A stretch of DNA of 64,000 bases from positions 248,001 through 312,000 of the forward strand of contig NZ_BMTR01000006.1 of NCBI RefSeq assembly GCF_014649775.1, written 5' to 3'. Below, one piece after another: positions 22,100 through 31,586 of the stretch (positions are counted from its first letter, which is position 1; the number at the start of each line of letters is the position of its first letter). The notes beneath the pieces were generated by a model, which worked only from the letters and a program-made list of their open reading frames with translations, was not told the origin of the DNA and did no database searches. Source of the stretch: Streptomyces longisporoflavus. GTDB lineage: Bacteria > Actinomycetota > Actinomycetes > Streptomycetales > Streptomycetaceae. The position numbers and the translations under genes are program-made.

Positions 22100-22174
22100 G
22101 TGGCTGGTCGCGCCCACGCGGCGGAGCCGCAAATCGATGCAGCCCCGCGCCCCTTGCGGGGCGCTCCCCCCTCC
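22100..22174. repeat. GC-rich Streptomyces-type intergenic element, copy 2
   Basis: It begins with the same GTGGCTGGTCGCGC as copy 1, then continues with a longer insertion (ACGCGGCGGAGCCGC) and ends in the hairpin GCGCCCC (22147-22153), TTGC, GGGGCGC (22158-22164). It occupies most of the gap between the EchA19-like gene and the DUF35 gene. Confidence 0.65.
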
Positions 22175-22203
22175 CGTCGTCGCCCAGAAACGGAGTTCTG
22201 CTC

Positions 22204-23163
22204 ATGGCATCCGCTCCCTCACCCGAAGTGCTGCGTGCGCCTCTCGTCCTTGAGTTTCCCTTCACCCGGTCCCTCGGGCCCGTGCAGAGTGCGTTTCTGA
22301 CCGGGCTGCGCGAGCGGACCGTGCTCGGCGTGAAGACCGAGGACGGCAGGACGCTCGTACCGCCCGTCGAGTACGACCCCGTGTCCGCCGAAGAGATACG
22401 TGACCTGGTCGAGGTCGGCGCCGCCGGCACCGTCACCACCTGGGCCTGGAACCACGAACCCCGCAGGGGACAGCCCCTGGACACCCCCTTCGCCTGGGTC
22501 CTCGTGAAGCTCGACGGCGCCGACACCTCCCTGCTGCACGCCCTGGACGTGCCGGGCCCCGACGCGGTCAGGACCGGCATGCGGGTCCGCATCCGCTGGG
22601 CGGCCGAACGCATCGGCGCCATCACCGACATCGCCTGCTTCGAGGCGGACGACGGCCCGGCGGGAGGCGGCGCCCGGCCGCACAGCGGGGAGTTCGGCGA
22701 CCCCGTCACCGGCATCGTCGCCCTCGCGCGTCTCGACTACACGTACGCGCCCGGCCGCGCCCAGACCGCCTACATCAAGGCACTCTCCGAGCAGAAGACC
22801 GTCGGCGAGCGCTGCCCCTCCTGCCGCAAGGTCTACGTGCCGCCCCGCGGCGCCTGCCCCACCTGCGGCGTCGCCACGGCCGAGCGGGTCGAGGTCGGGC
22901 CGCGCGGCACCGTCACCACGTACTGCATCGTCAACATCAAGGCGAAGAATCTCGACATCGAAGTGCCCTACGTCTACGCGCACATCGCTCTGGACGGTGC
23001 CGATCTCGCCCTGCACGCCCGTATCGCGGGCATCCCCTACGACCAGGTGCGGATGGGGTTGCGCGTCGAGCCGGTGTGGACCGAGGGCGCCCGCTTCCCC
23101 GATCACTACCGGCCCACGGGCGAGCCTGACGCCGACTACGACACGTACAAGGAGCTGGTGTAG
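22204..23163 (+). CDS. DUF35 OB-fold zinc-ribbon protein, two tandem OB domains (thiolase partner)
   Basis: 319 residues with two similar OB-fold segments, residues ~55-155 and ~190-319. Only the second is preceded by a zinc ribbon: CPSCRKVYVPPRGACPTCG, with two CxxC knuckles near residues 202-220. The first half lacks these Cys. DUF35 proteins bind thiolase-fold enzymes and complete acyl-CoA binding, as in the Ltp2/DUF35 retro-aldolase of sterol side-chain loss. The next gene starts on the base after this stop codon, so the protein is likely translated with, and bound to, one of the two following thiolase-like proteins. From memory Rv3521 of M. tuberculosis is the counterpart. Confidence 0.85.
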   Translation: MASAPSPEVLRAPLVLEFPFTRSLGPVQSAFLTGLRERTVLGVKTEDGRTLVPPVEYDPVSAEEIRDLVEVGAAGTVTTWAWNHEPRRGQPLDTPFAWVLVKLDGADTSLLHALDVPGPDAVRTGMRVRIRWAAERIGAITDIACFEADDGPAGGGARPHSGEFGDPVTGIVALARLDYTYAPGRAQTAYIKALSEQKTVGERCPSCRKVYVPPRGACPTCGVATAERVEVGPRGTVTTYCIVNIKAKNLDIEVPYVYAHIALDGADLALHARIAGIPYDQVRMGLRVEPVWTEGARFPDHYRPTGEPDADYDTYKELV

Positions 23164-24239
23164 ATGCCGTCCGCCAAGCCGTCGGTGATGCGTCCCGTCC
23201 GGGACATCGCCGTCGTGGCCTTCGGGCAGACCGATCACCGGCGCTCCACCGACGAGCTCTCCGAGGTGGAGATGCTCATGCCGGTCCTGCACCAGGTCCT
23301 CGCCGCCACCGGCCTGAAGACCAGCGACATCGGGTTCACCTGCTCGGGCTCGTCGGACTATCTCGCGGGCCGCGCCTTCTCCTTCACGATGGCGCTCGAC
23401 GGGGTGGGCGCCTGGCCGCCGATCTCCGAGTCGCACGTCGAGATGGACGGGGCGTGGGCACTGTACGAGGCATGGACCAAGCTGCTCACCGGCGACGCCG
23501 ACACCGCGCTCGTGTACTCCTACGGCAAGTCATCGCCCGGCTCGGTGCGCGACGTGCTGACCCGGCAGCTCGACCCGTACTACGTGGCGCCCCTGTGGCC
23601 GGACTCGGTGGCCCTCGCGGCCCTCCAGGCGCAGGCCCTGATCGACGCGGGGGACGCCGACGAGCCCGCGCTCGCCGGGGTGGCCGCACGCAGCCGTCAG
23701 GACGCCTCCGCCAACTCCCATGCACAGCTGAGCGGTTCGGTGGCGCAAGGGGTTTACGTCGTACGTCCGCTGCGCACCGGCGACTGCCCGCCCGTCGGCG
23801 ACGGGGCCGCCGCCGTGATCCTCGCGGCGGGGGAGCGGGCCCGTGAACTGTGCGAGCGGCCCGCGTGGATCCGCGGGATCGATCACCGCATCGAGGCGCA
23901 CGGACTCGGCGTGCGCGACCTCACCGACTCGCCCTCCAGCCGTCTTGCCGCCCAGCGGGCCGGTGCCTTCGAACGGCCCGTGGACACCGCGGAGCTGCAC
24001 GCGCCGTTCACCTCCCAGGAGGTCGTCCTGCGCAAGGCGCTGAAGCTGGGCGCCGACGTCGTGGTGAACCCGTCCGGGGGCGCGCTCGCCGCCAACCCCG
24101 TCATGGCCGCCGGTCTGATCCGGCTAGGCGAGGCCGCCGCACGCATCCACCGGGGCGAGTCGGACCGGGCACTCGCACACGCCACGTCCGGCCCCTGCCT
24201 GCAGCAGAACCTGATCGCCGTCCTCGAAGGAGATGCGTG

Positions 24240-24240
<1 letters not shown>
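23164..24240 (+). CDS. Thiolase-fold lipid-transfer-like protein, first copy (no Cys nucleophile)
   Basis: 358 residues. The thiolase fold is recognised from VRDIAVVAFGQTDH at the N-terminus, the GDADTALVYSYGKSSPG strand, VGDGAAAVILA and the C-terminal NPSGGALAANPVMAAGLIR. Classical thiolases have an active-site Cys in a CSGxxA context; here the matching helix reads SHVEMDGAWALYEA and has no Cys. Like Ltp-type proteins, it is thus unlikely to perform a normal Claisen condensation; a retro-aldol or scaffolding role with DUF35 is inferred. The ATG follows the DUF35 stop with no gap, and its own TGA overlaps the next ATG. Its likely M. tuberculosis counterpart is Rv3522 (ltp4), from memory. Confidence 0.83.
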
Positions 24241-25427
<1,187 letters not shown>

Positions 25428-25534
25428 CGGGAGCGGCGGGCCGGGCGGGCGGCCATCCTCGCTCCGCGGCCTGTCCGGCACCGGAACCGAAAGCTAGGCT
25501 GGCGGGCGGACGACGCATCGGGAGGAGCACGGAC

Positions 25535-25798
25535 GTGGCCGAAGGCACCATTCAGCAGCATCCGCTCGCAGGTCAGCAGGGCCCGCTCGCGGGCTGGGAC
25601 AAGCCGGAGCTCGACCTCAGCACAGCGGACTGGCAATCGGGCAGCGAGGGGCGGGGTGACGTGGAGATCGCCTTTGTCGAAGGTTTCATCGCGATGCGCA
25701 ACGGCGGCCGGCCCGAGAGCCCGTCCCTCATCTTCACTCCGGCGGAGTGGGGAGCGTTCGTGCACGGTGCGCGGTCGGGGGAGTTCGATCTGACGTAG
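25535..25798 (+). CDS. DUF397-domain protein (orphan)
   Basis: 87 residues starting at GTG 25535, with GGGAGGAG 8 bp upstream. The DUF397 pattern is visible: ADWQSGSEGRGDVEIAFVEGFIAMRN, then SPSLIFTPAEWGAFVHGARSGEFD. In Streptomyces such small proteins usually sit beside a helix-turn-helix XRE regulator (WhiJ/BldB-associated systems) and probably bind it. No such partner is adjacent here, so this is a stand-alone copy. Upstream is the thiolase operon; downstream, the stress protein. Confidence 0.85.
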   Translation: MAEGTIQQHPLAGQQGPLAGWDKPELDLSTADWQSGSEGRGDVEIAFVEGFIAMRNGGRPESPSLIFTPAEWGAFVHGARSGEFDLT

Positions 25799-25931
25799 GC
25801 CGTGCGGGGCGTTGTGGGCCCTCGTCTCCGGCTGTCGCGGCCGTTCACGGCGCCCGCCGTGCTGACCTGGTCATCCCGGACTCCGAGGCGGAGCCGGTCG
25901 ACCTTGGCACTGCGCCGGAGACGAGGAAGCC

Positions 25932-26825
25932 ATGAGCGATGACGCGCCCGCCGGACCCGTGGTGGTGGCCGTCGACGGGTCGTCGGGCGGCGACCACGCC
26001 CTGGAATGGGCGCTGACCGAGGCGCGGCTGCGGCAGGCGCCGCTGCGGATCGTGCACGTGCGGCAGTACGCGATGCCGCTCGCCGACGGCCCGTACATGC
26101 CGACCATCGACCACCGCCCCGACGCGGACCCGGTCGTCGACCGCGTGCGCCGACGCCTGGAAGGGCGCACGGACCTCCCCTCCCTGACGGTCGAGATCGT
26201 GGAGGGCGCACCGGGGCACGAGATTCCGCGGCTGGGCGATCAGGCGCGGCTCCTGGTCCTCGGGTCGCGCGGCCGGGGCGGCTTCACCAGTCTGCTGCTC
26301 GGCTCGAACGGGCTCGCCAGTGCGCGGGACGCGGCGTGCCCCGTCGTCGTGGTGCGGCCGGGCGAGGAGGTCATGGCCGGGGCCGGGCCGTGCGTGGTGC
26401 TCGGGCTCGACGCGCTCGACCCGCACGACGAGACCAACGGCTTCGCCTTCGCGGAGGCGGCGCTGCGGGGCGCGGTGCTCCGGGTCGTCTGCGCCTACCC
26501 GGGGCCCGTACTCGTCTACACCGCCACAGGCGACTTCGTGACCTCGGCGGAAGCGGACGAGGCGAGCGCGAAGGAGTACACACGCCTCGCGGCCGGGCAG
26601 CTCGCGCCTTTCCAGGAGCGGTATCCCGACGTACGGATCGAGCAGGAGATCCTGCCGGGCGACGCGGCGGGCATCCTGGTGGACGCGTCGCGGGAGGCGG
26701 AACTCGTGGTGGTGGGCCGCCACCGGCGCGGGAGGGCGCTGGGGAGGCTGATGGGTTCGGTGACCAACGCGGTGCTGCTGCACGCGAAGGGCGCGGTGGC
26801 GGTGGTCCCGCCGGAGCCACGTTAG
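25932..26825 (+). CDS. Universal stress protein, tandem two-domain
   Basis: 297 residues with two UspA domains (about residues 8-145 and 152-297). Each starts with a VVVAVDGSSGG/VVLGLDALDPH strand-turn and ends with the nucleotide-binding pattern G-2x-G-9x-G-(S/N): GSRGRGGFTSLLLGSNG in the first and GRHRRGRALGRLMGSVT in the second. Both keep the residues for ATP binding. Two-domain Usps are typical of actinobacteria, where they respond to hypoxia or stationary-phase stress. Start: ATG preceded by GGAG-like purines (GACGAGGAAG). The minisatellite at 26885-27098 begins 60 bp after the stop. Confidence 0.93.
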   Translation: MSDDAPAGPVVVAVDGSSGGDHALEWALTEARLRQAPLRIVHVRQYAMPLADGPYMPTIDHRPDADPVVDRVRRRLEGRTDLPSLTVEIVEGAPGHEIPRLGDQARLLVLGSRGRGGFTSLLLGSNGLASARDAACPVVVVRPGEEVMAGAGPCVVLGLDALDPHDETNGFAFAEAALRGAVLRVVCAYPGPVLVYTATGDFVTSAEADEASAKEYTRLAAGQLAPFQERYPDVRIEQEILPGDAAGILVDASREAELVVVGRHRRGRALGRLMGSVTNAVLLHAKGAVAVVPPEPR

Positions 26826-26884
26826 CCACGGCTGCTTTCCGCGCGGGCGGGGCGGGTCTCCGCGGACTGGCTTGCCCATACTCC

Positions 26885-27098
26885 GCCTCGCGTACCGCGC
26901 CGGGGCCTGTGCCTCACGTATCGCGCAGCTGCCCAGTGCTTCGGGTGCCGGGCCGGTGCACGGTGCTTTGCGTACCGCGCCGGGGCCTGTGCCTCGCGTA
27001 CCGCGCCGGGGCACAGCGCTTCGGGTGCCGCGCCGGTGCCCAGTGCCTCACGTATCGCGGCAGGGCCCAGTGCCTCACGTACCGCGCCCGGTCGCAAG
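26885..27098. repeat. Minisatellite: eight 26-27-bp tandem units
   Basis: Units start at 26885, 26911, 26938, 26965, 26991, 27018, 27045 and 27072. Consensus begins GCCTCGCGTACCGCGCCGG and ends near GCCCAGT. Units 1, 4 and 5 are nearly identical; units 3 and 6 form a second subtype (GCTTCGGGTGCCG...), and 2 and 7 a third. It fills the gap between the convergent stress-protein and leucine-rich-repeat genes. Both strands can be read as 9-residue repeats, but without a plausible gene. Confidence 0.85.
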
Positions 27099-27100
27099 TC

Positions 27101-27862
27101 TCACCGCAGTACCACGCATCCCCGCCCCTCCAGCCTCCGCAGCGGCTGCTCCGGTGCCGTGAGTTCGGCGTTCCAGCGCAGGTCCAGCTTTTCCAGGGCC
27201 GGCAGGTCGGCTATCCAGGGCGGGAGTTCTCGCAGCCGGTTCGAGCGGAGGTCGAGTTTTCGCAGCAGGGGCAGGCCGCGCAGGGCCGCCGGGACTGTCG
27301 TGAAGCGGTTCTCGCGCAGCTCCAGTTCGCGCAGGGCCGTGAGGCGCTTGAGCGAGGCGGGGAGCGTCGTGAGGCGGTTGCCGCGCAGCCATAGTTCGCG
27401 CAGGGCCGTCAGGCGGCCGAGCGAGGCAGGGATCGCGGTGAGGCGGTTGTGCTGGGCGCGCAGTTCCACCAGGGCCGCCATCGAGCCCAGCGTGCCGGGC
27501 AGCGCCGTCAGCCGGTTCTCGCCCACGTTCAGGTACGCCAGCCGCGTCAAGTTGCCCAGCGTGTCCGGCAGTGACGTGAGGCGGTTGTCGTGGACGTAGA
27601 GGAAACGGCTCAGGGCTCTCAGGTCGCCAAGCTCGGGCGGCAGCTCGGTCAGCCGGTTGTGGCCCACGTCCAGTGTGCGCAGCGAGGTCAGGGTCCCGAT
27701 TCGGGCGGGGAGCCGCGTGAGCGCGTTGTCGGGGAGGAGCAGGGACTCCGGGGACGGATGGTGCCAGACCTCGTCGGGGACCTCGCTCAGGCCGCCGTGC
27801 CAGTAGTTGAGTACGTTCTCGGTGCCGACCGTCACGTCAGGGTCCCTTCGTCCGAAGTGCAT
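27101..27862 (-). CDS. Leucine-rich-repeat protein
   Basis: 253 residues from the ATG at 27862. After a ~35-residue head (VPDEVWHHPSP), it consists of about nine 23-residue leucine-rich repeats with the consensus LxxLxLxxNRLTxLPxxLGxL, i.e. a 69-bp DNA period. This is the bacterial LRR type that gives a curved solenoid for protein binding. No signal peptide or transmembrane segment is visible, so it is probably cytosolic. The last repeat has PPWIADLPALEKLDLRWN and a short cap. Upstream frame extends further but with atypical composition; the ribosome site is weak, so the start is uncertain. Partner unknown. Confidence 0.85.
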   Translation of the reverse strand: MHFGRRDPDVTVGTENVLNYWHGGLSEVPDEVWHHPSPESLLLPDNALTRLPARIGTLTSLRTLDVGHNRLTELPPELGDLRALSRFLYVHDNRLTSLPDTLGNLTRLAYLNVGENRLTALPGTLGSMAALVELRAQHNRLTAIPASLGRLTALRELWLRGNRLTTLPASLKRLTALRELELRENRFTTVPAALRGLPLLRKLDLRSNRLRELPPWIADLPALEKLDLRWNAELTAPEQPLRRLEGRGCVVLR

Positions 27863-27995
27863 GCACGAGCCAACCGCTCCGCCGTGGCCGAATCGGCTCC
27901 CGGCGGCCCCCGCGGGCGTAACCTGAAGTGGCTGAAGGCCAAGGCACGCGCCGCAGGAAGTGCCCGGCGCATCACCGTGTCGGGGGGGGTGTCCC

Positions 27996-30886
27996 ATGGT
28001 GCATCACGGCACCAACGGCAAGCGGACCCTCTTCGAGCGCGAAAGCGAACTCGCCGCCGTGGACGATGCGTTGAGCGAGCTGTGCGCTCTGTCGCGGGAC
28101 GGCTCTGAACCCCCGGGCAGGCCCCGCGGCGCGCTCATCGCCTTCGCCGGGCGCGCGGGCCTCGGCAAGACCTCCCTCCTGGCGGAGACACGGCACCGCG
28201 CCGCGGCCAAGGGCTGCACCGTGGCCCTCGCCCGCGGCTCGGACCAGGAGCAGCGGGTCGCCTTCCACGTGGCGCGGCAACTGGTCCAGCCGCTGCTCGC
28301 CCCCGTCCCCGACGCGGACTGCGCGAAGTCCTCGGCAGTTGGTACGCCATCGTCGGCCCCGCCCTCGGCCTCTGCGCCCCTCCGGACGGCGCCCCGCCCG
28401 ACCCGCAGGGCCTGCGCGACGGGCTGGACTGGATGCTCACCCATCTCGCGGTGCAGCGCGCCCCGTTGGTGGTCGTGATCGACGACGCGCACTGGGCCGA
28501 CGCCGAGTCCCTGAGCTGGCTCTCCGCCTTCGCGCCCCGCGCGGAATCCCTGCCGCTGCTGCTCGTCGTCGCCTACCGGCCCGATGAACTGCCCGCCCAC
28601 GCCGCGGAGTTCAGGCGCCTTCCCGGACGCGCGGGGCAGCGCCCCATCGGGCTCGAACCACTCAGCGCGGGCGCCGTCGCCCGCCTCGTGCGCGACGCGC
28701 TCGGCACCCGCGCCGACGACGCGTTCTGCCGCGAATGCTGGGCCGTCACCGCGGGCAACCCGTTCGAGGCTGTGGAACTGACCGCGAAGGTGCACGACCG
28801 CGGCCTCACCCCCGACGAATCCGCCGCGCACCTGCTGCGCGACCTCGCCGCCGCCGTCAAGGGCAGCGGCCTCGTCGCCCGTATGGAACGCCTGGGCGCC
28901 ACCACGGTCCGGTTCGCCTGGGCCTGCGCCGTCCTCGGCACCTCCATCTCCCCGTCCCTCGCCGCGGCGGTCGCCGGCATCGGCGAGCGGGAGACCGCCG
29001 ACTGCGCCGACCGGCTGCGCCGCGCCCGCGTCCTGACCGGCGTCCACGCCCTGGAGTTCGTGCACCCGCTGATCGCCACCGCCGTCTACCGCGCCATCCC
29101 CGGCGGCGTCCGCGTCGCCCTGCACGGCCAGGCCGCCTGGGCCGTGATCAACGCCGGGCTCGGGGCGTCCGCCGCCGCACGCCACCTCCTCGAAGTCCAC
29201 CCCGACGGCGACACCTGGGTCGTACAGCAACTGCGCGCCGCGGCCCGCGAGACCGTCCGCGCGGGCGCCCCCGACGCCGCCCGCCGCTATCTCGCCCGCG
29301 CCCTGCGCGAACCCCCGCCCTGGCAGGACCGCGCCGCCGTCCTGTACGAACTCGGCTGCGCCTCCCTCCTGACCGAACCGGCGACGACCGTCAACCATCT
29401 GCGCGCCGCGCTCGAAGAGCCCATCACCGACCCCGCCCTGCGGCACGGCATCGTCTACCGCCTCTCCCAGGTCCTCGCCCACTCCGACCGCCTGGGCGAG
29501 GCCTCCGACACCCTCGCCCGCGAGATCCGCGTGACCACCGAGCCGCGGGTGCGGATCCGGATGCAGGCCGAGCAGTTCATGTGGGACGCCTTCCGGGCCG
29601 ACGAGGCGGACTCGCCCGCCCGCTCACGGCGCCTGGCCCGGCTCGCCGACCGGCTGCCCGGCCGCGACCTCACCGAGCGGTACATCATCGGGCTGCGCGC
29701 CTGGGACGCGACGCTGCGCGCCGAACCCGCTGCCACCGCCGTCCGGCACGCCGAGCGCGCCCTGGTCGGCGGGCTCGGCTGGGCCGAGGAGGACCGGGGC
29801 TTCGAGGTCCCCGTCCTGGTCGCGCTCACCTTCCTGTACGCCGACCGGCCGGGGCGGGCCGAGCAGCTGTTCGCCGCCGGGATCGCCGACTTCGAGAGCC
29901 GGGGCTGGCGCGGCGCCCACCTGTCGTTCGCGTACACCCTGCTCGCCTACATCCGCTTCCGCCGCGGACGCCTCGCCGAAGCCGAGGACTTCGTGCGCGC
30001 CGGACTGCGGATCGCCGAGCGGGTGGGCCCCAAAACGCCCGCGCACTGGTACGCCGTCGGCATCCTCATCGAGATCCTGCTGGCCAGGGGCCGAGTCGAC
30101 GAGGCCACACGCACCGCGCAGGAGTACGGCTTCGGGGCACCGTTCCCCGCGGCCGTCGTCTTCCCCGACGCCCAGGCCGTGCACGGTGAACTGCTGCTGG
30201 CCCGCGGCCTCACCAAGGACGCGGCGGCCGAACTCGCCGCCGCAGGACGCCGCCTCGATCCGCGGGGCATGCGCAACCCCGCCTGGTGCCCCTGGCAGCT
30301 GCACCTCGCGCTCGCCGAGGCCGACGACGCTCCCGACCGCGCGCTCGCCACCGCGTACGACGCGGTCCGGCGGGCCCGCAGATTCGCCACCGCGTCGGCG
30401 GTCGGGCAGGCCCTGCGGATCACCGCCGAGGTCGCGTCGGGCTCCGTGCGCGTCAAGCTGCTCGAAGAGTCCGTCAGCCACCTGGAGCGCTCGCCCGCGG
30501 GGTACGAACTCGCCCGCGCGCTGGTCTGTCTCGGCGCCGAACTACGCCGCGCGGGCCGCCCCAAGGACGCCGCCGACCCCCTCTACCGTGGGCTCGAAGC
30601 CGCCGTCCAGTGCGGTGCGGACGGCCTTGTCGAGCAGGCCCGCGACGAGCTGGCGGTGGCCGGCCTGCGCCCCCGCCTGCTGCACAGCACCGAGACGGAC
30701 CAGCTCACCACGCGCGAACGCGCCGCCGCGGCGCTCACCGTCCGCGGCGAGCCGGCCGCCCGCATCGCCGAGGAGCTGCACACCGACGAGCCGGCCGTCG
30801 TCCGGCTGCTCTCGGCCGTGTACCGGAAAGTGGGAACGGACCACTCCGGTCTCGCCGCCGCACTGGAGCCCCGCCACCCCCGCTGA
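27996..30886 (+). pseudogene. LAL-type (large ATP-binding LuxR-like) regulator, broken by a single-base frameshift near 28318
   Basis: The 5' part (ATG 27996) encodes an AAA domain with Walker A GRAGLGKT at residues 52-59. Reading in this frame leaves the family pattern after PVPDAD near 28318 and stops at 28478. In the next frame, homologous-looking sequence resumes at once (28319 onward: LREVLGSWYAIVGPALGL), with Walker B VVVIDDAHWAD and then ~800 residues of helical repeats to a C-terminal LuxR-like helix-turn-helix (TTRERAAAALTVRG...). One missing base at 28318-28319 explains everything. The full-length product would be about 963 residues. The rest is undamaged, so the break is recent, or a sequence error. 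A run of eight Gs lies just before the start. Confidence 0.85.
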
Positions 30887-30981
30887 CCTCGCGCGGAACA
30901 CCTGCCCGCGGGCCGGCCGCGGCGCACGGACCGGCGCCGCCCCCGCGCCGGGAACCACCGCGGGCCACGTACCATTGGCGC

Positions 30982-31482
30982 ATGTCCTTCCTCCGCCGCC
31001 GCAGCTCCGCCACTCCCGCCGGGCCGGACTTCGACGTCCTCGCCATGGACCCGGGTGACTGGCCCGGCAACCTCGGCGCGGGCCTGCTGCCCGCCCCCGA
31101 CGGCAGCTGCCAGGGCGTCTTCCTGCGCTATGACCTGTTCGGCGGGCGCGGCCCCGCGATGATCATCGGCAATCTGCCCGAGGGCTCCCCGGCGCGCGAG
31201 ACCGCCGACGACGAGGTGCCCTTCGAGGTGGCCCAGCTGCTCCTCGCCCTCGAGAACGACGAGGAGATCACCGTCGTCTCCACCGAGGACATGCCGGTGA
31301 TGCAGGGCGACAACCTCCTCATCGTGCGCCGCCTCAAGCTCTCGGAGAGCCGCATCTCCTGCGTGCAGTTCGACCGCAGCGACGGCGTCCTGGTCACCAT
31401 CGCCGCCTGGGACCGGCCGATCACCGACGATCTGTACGCCCTCCTGAAGCCGCTGCCGGCCGAGCTCTTCCAGCAGGGCTGA
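30982..31482 (+). CDS. Conserved hypothetical protein (Streptomyces type)
   Basis: 166 residues starting at ATG 30982. The N-terminal 15 residues are basic (MSFLRRRSS), followed by an acidic alpha/beta-looking body with GNLGAGLLPAPDGSCQGVFLRYDLFGGRGPAMIIGN, EVAQLLLALENDEEITVVSTEDMPVM and an Arg-rich LIVRRLKLSESR. No transmembrane or signal sequence. I do not recognise a domain. Codon composition matches neighbouring genes. It ends in front of a strong terminator at 31508-31540, so it is its own transcription unit or the last of one beginning with the regulator upstream. Confidence 0.75.
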   Translation: MSFLRRRSSATPAGPDFDVLAMDPGDWPGNLGAGLLPAPDGSCQGVFLRYDLFGGRGPAMIIGNLPEGSPARETADDEVPFEVAQLLLALENDEEITVVSTEDMPVMQGDNLLIVRRLKLSESRISCVQFDRSDGVLVTIAAWDRPITDDLYALLKPLPAELFQQG

Positions 31483-31507
31483 CGGCCCCCTCCGGCACGG
31501 GCCGCCT

Positions 31508-31540
31508 ACCCACCCCTTCTTCCGGAGGGGTGGGTTTTGT
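31508..31540 (+). terminator. Strong rho-independent terminator
   Basis: A perfect 10-bp stem, ACCCACCCCT (31508-31517) and AGGGGTGGGT (31526-31535), with an 8-base loop, followed by TTTGT. It is 26 bp after the stop of the upstream gene and before the GH95 gene. One of the few with both a stem and a T-run here. Confidence 0.85.
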
Positions 31541-31586
31541 CATGCGCCTTGCCAGGCCAGTCATCGGACTTTTAACGTGACGGCCC

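Noticed and set aside
26822..27097. Minus-strand frame of 9-residue repeats across the minisatellite
   Set aside because: Its product exists only because the unit is 27 bp; no ribosome site and no credible protein.
28311..28330. Programmed ribosomal frameshift in the LAL gene
   Set aside because: No slippery heptamer or following pseudoknot was seen; a lost base is simpler.
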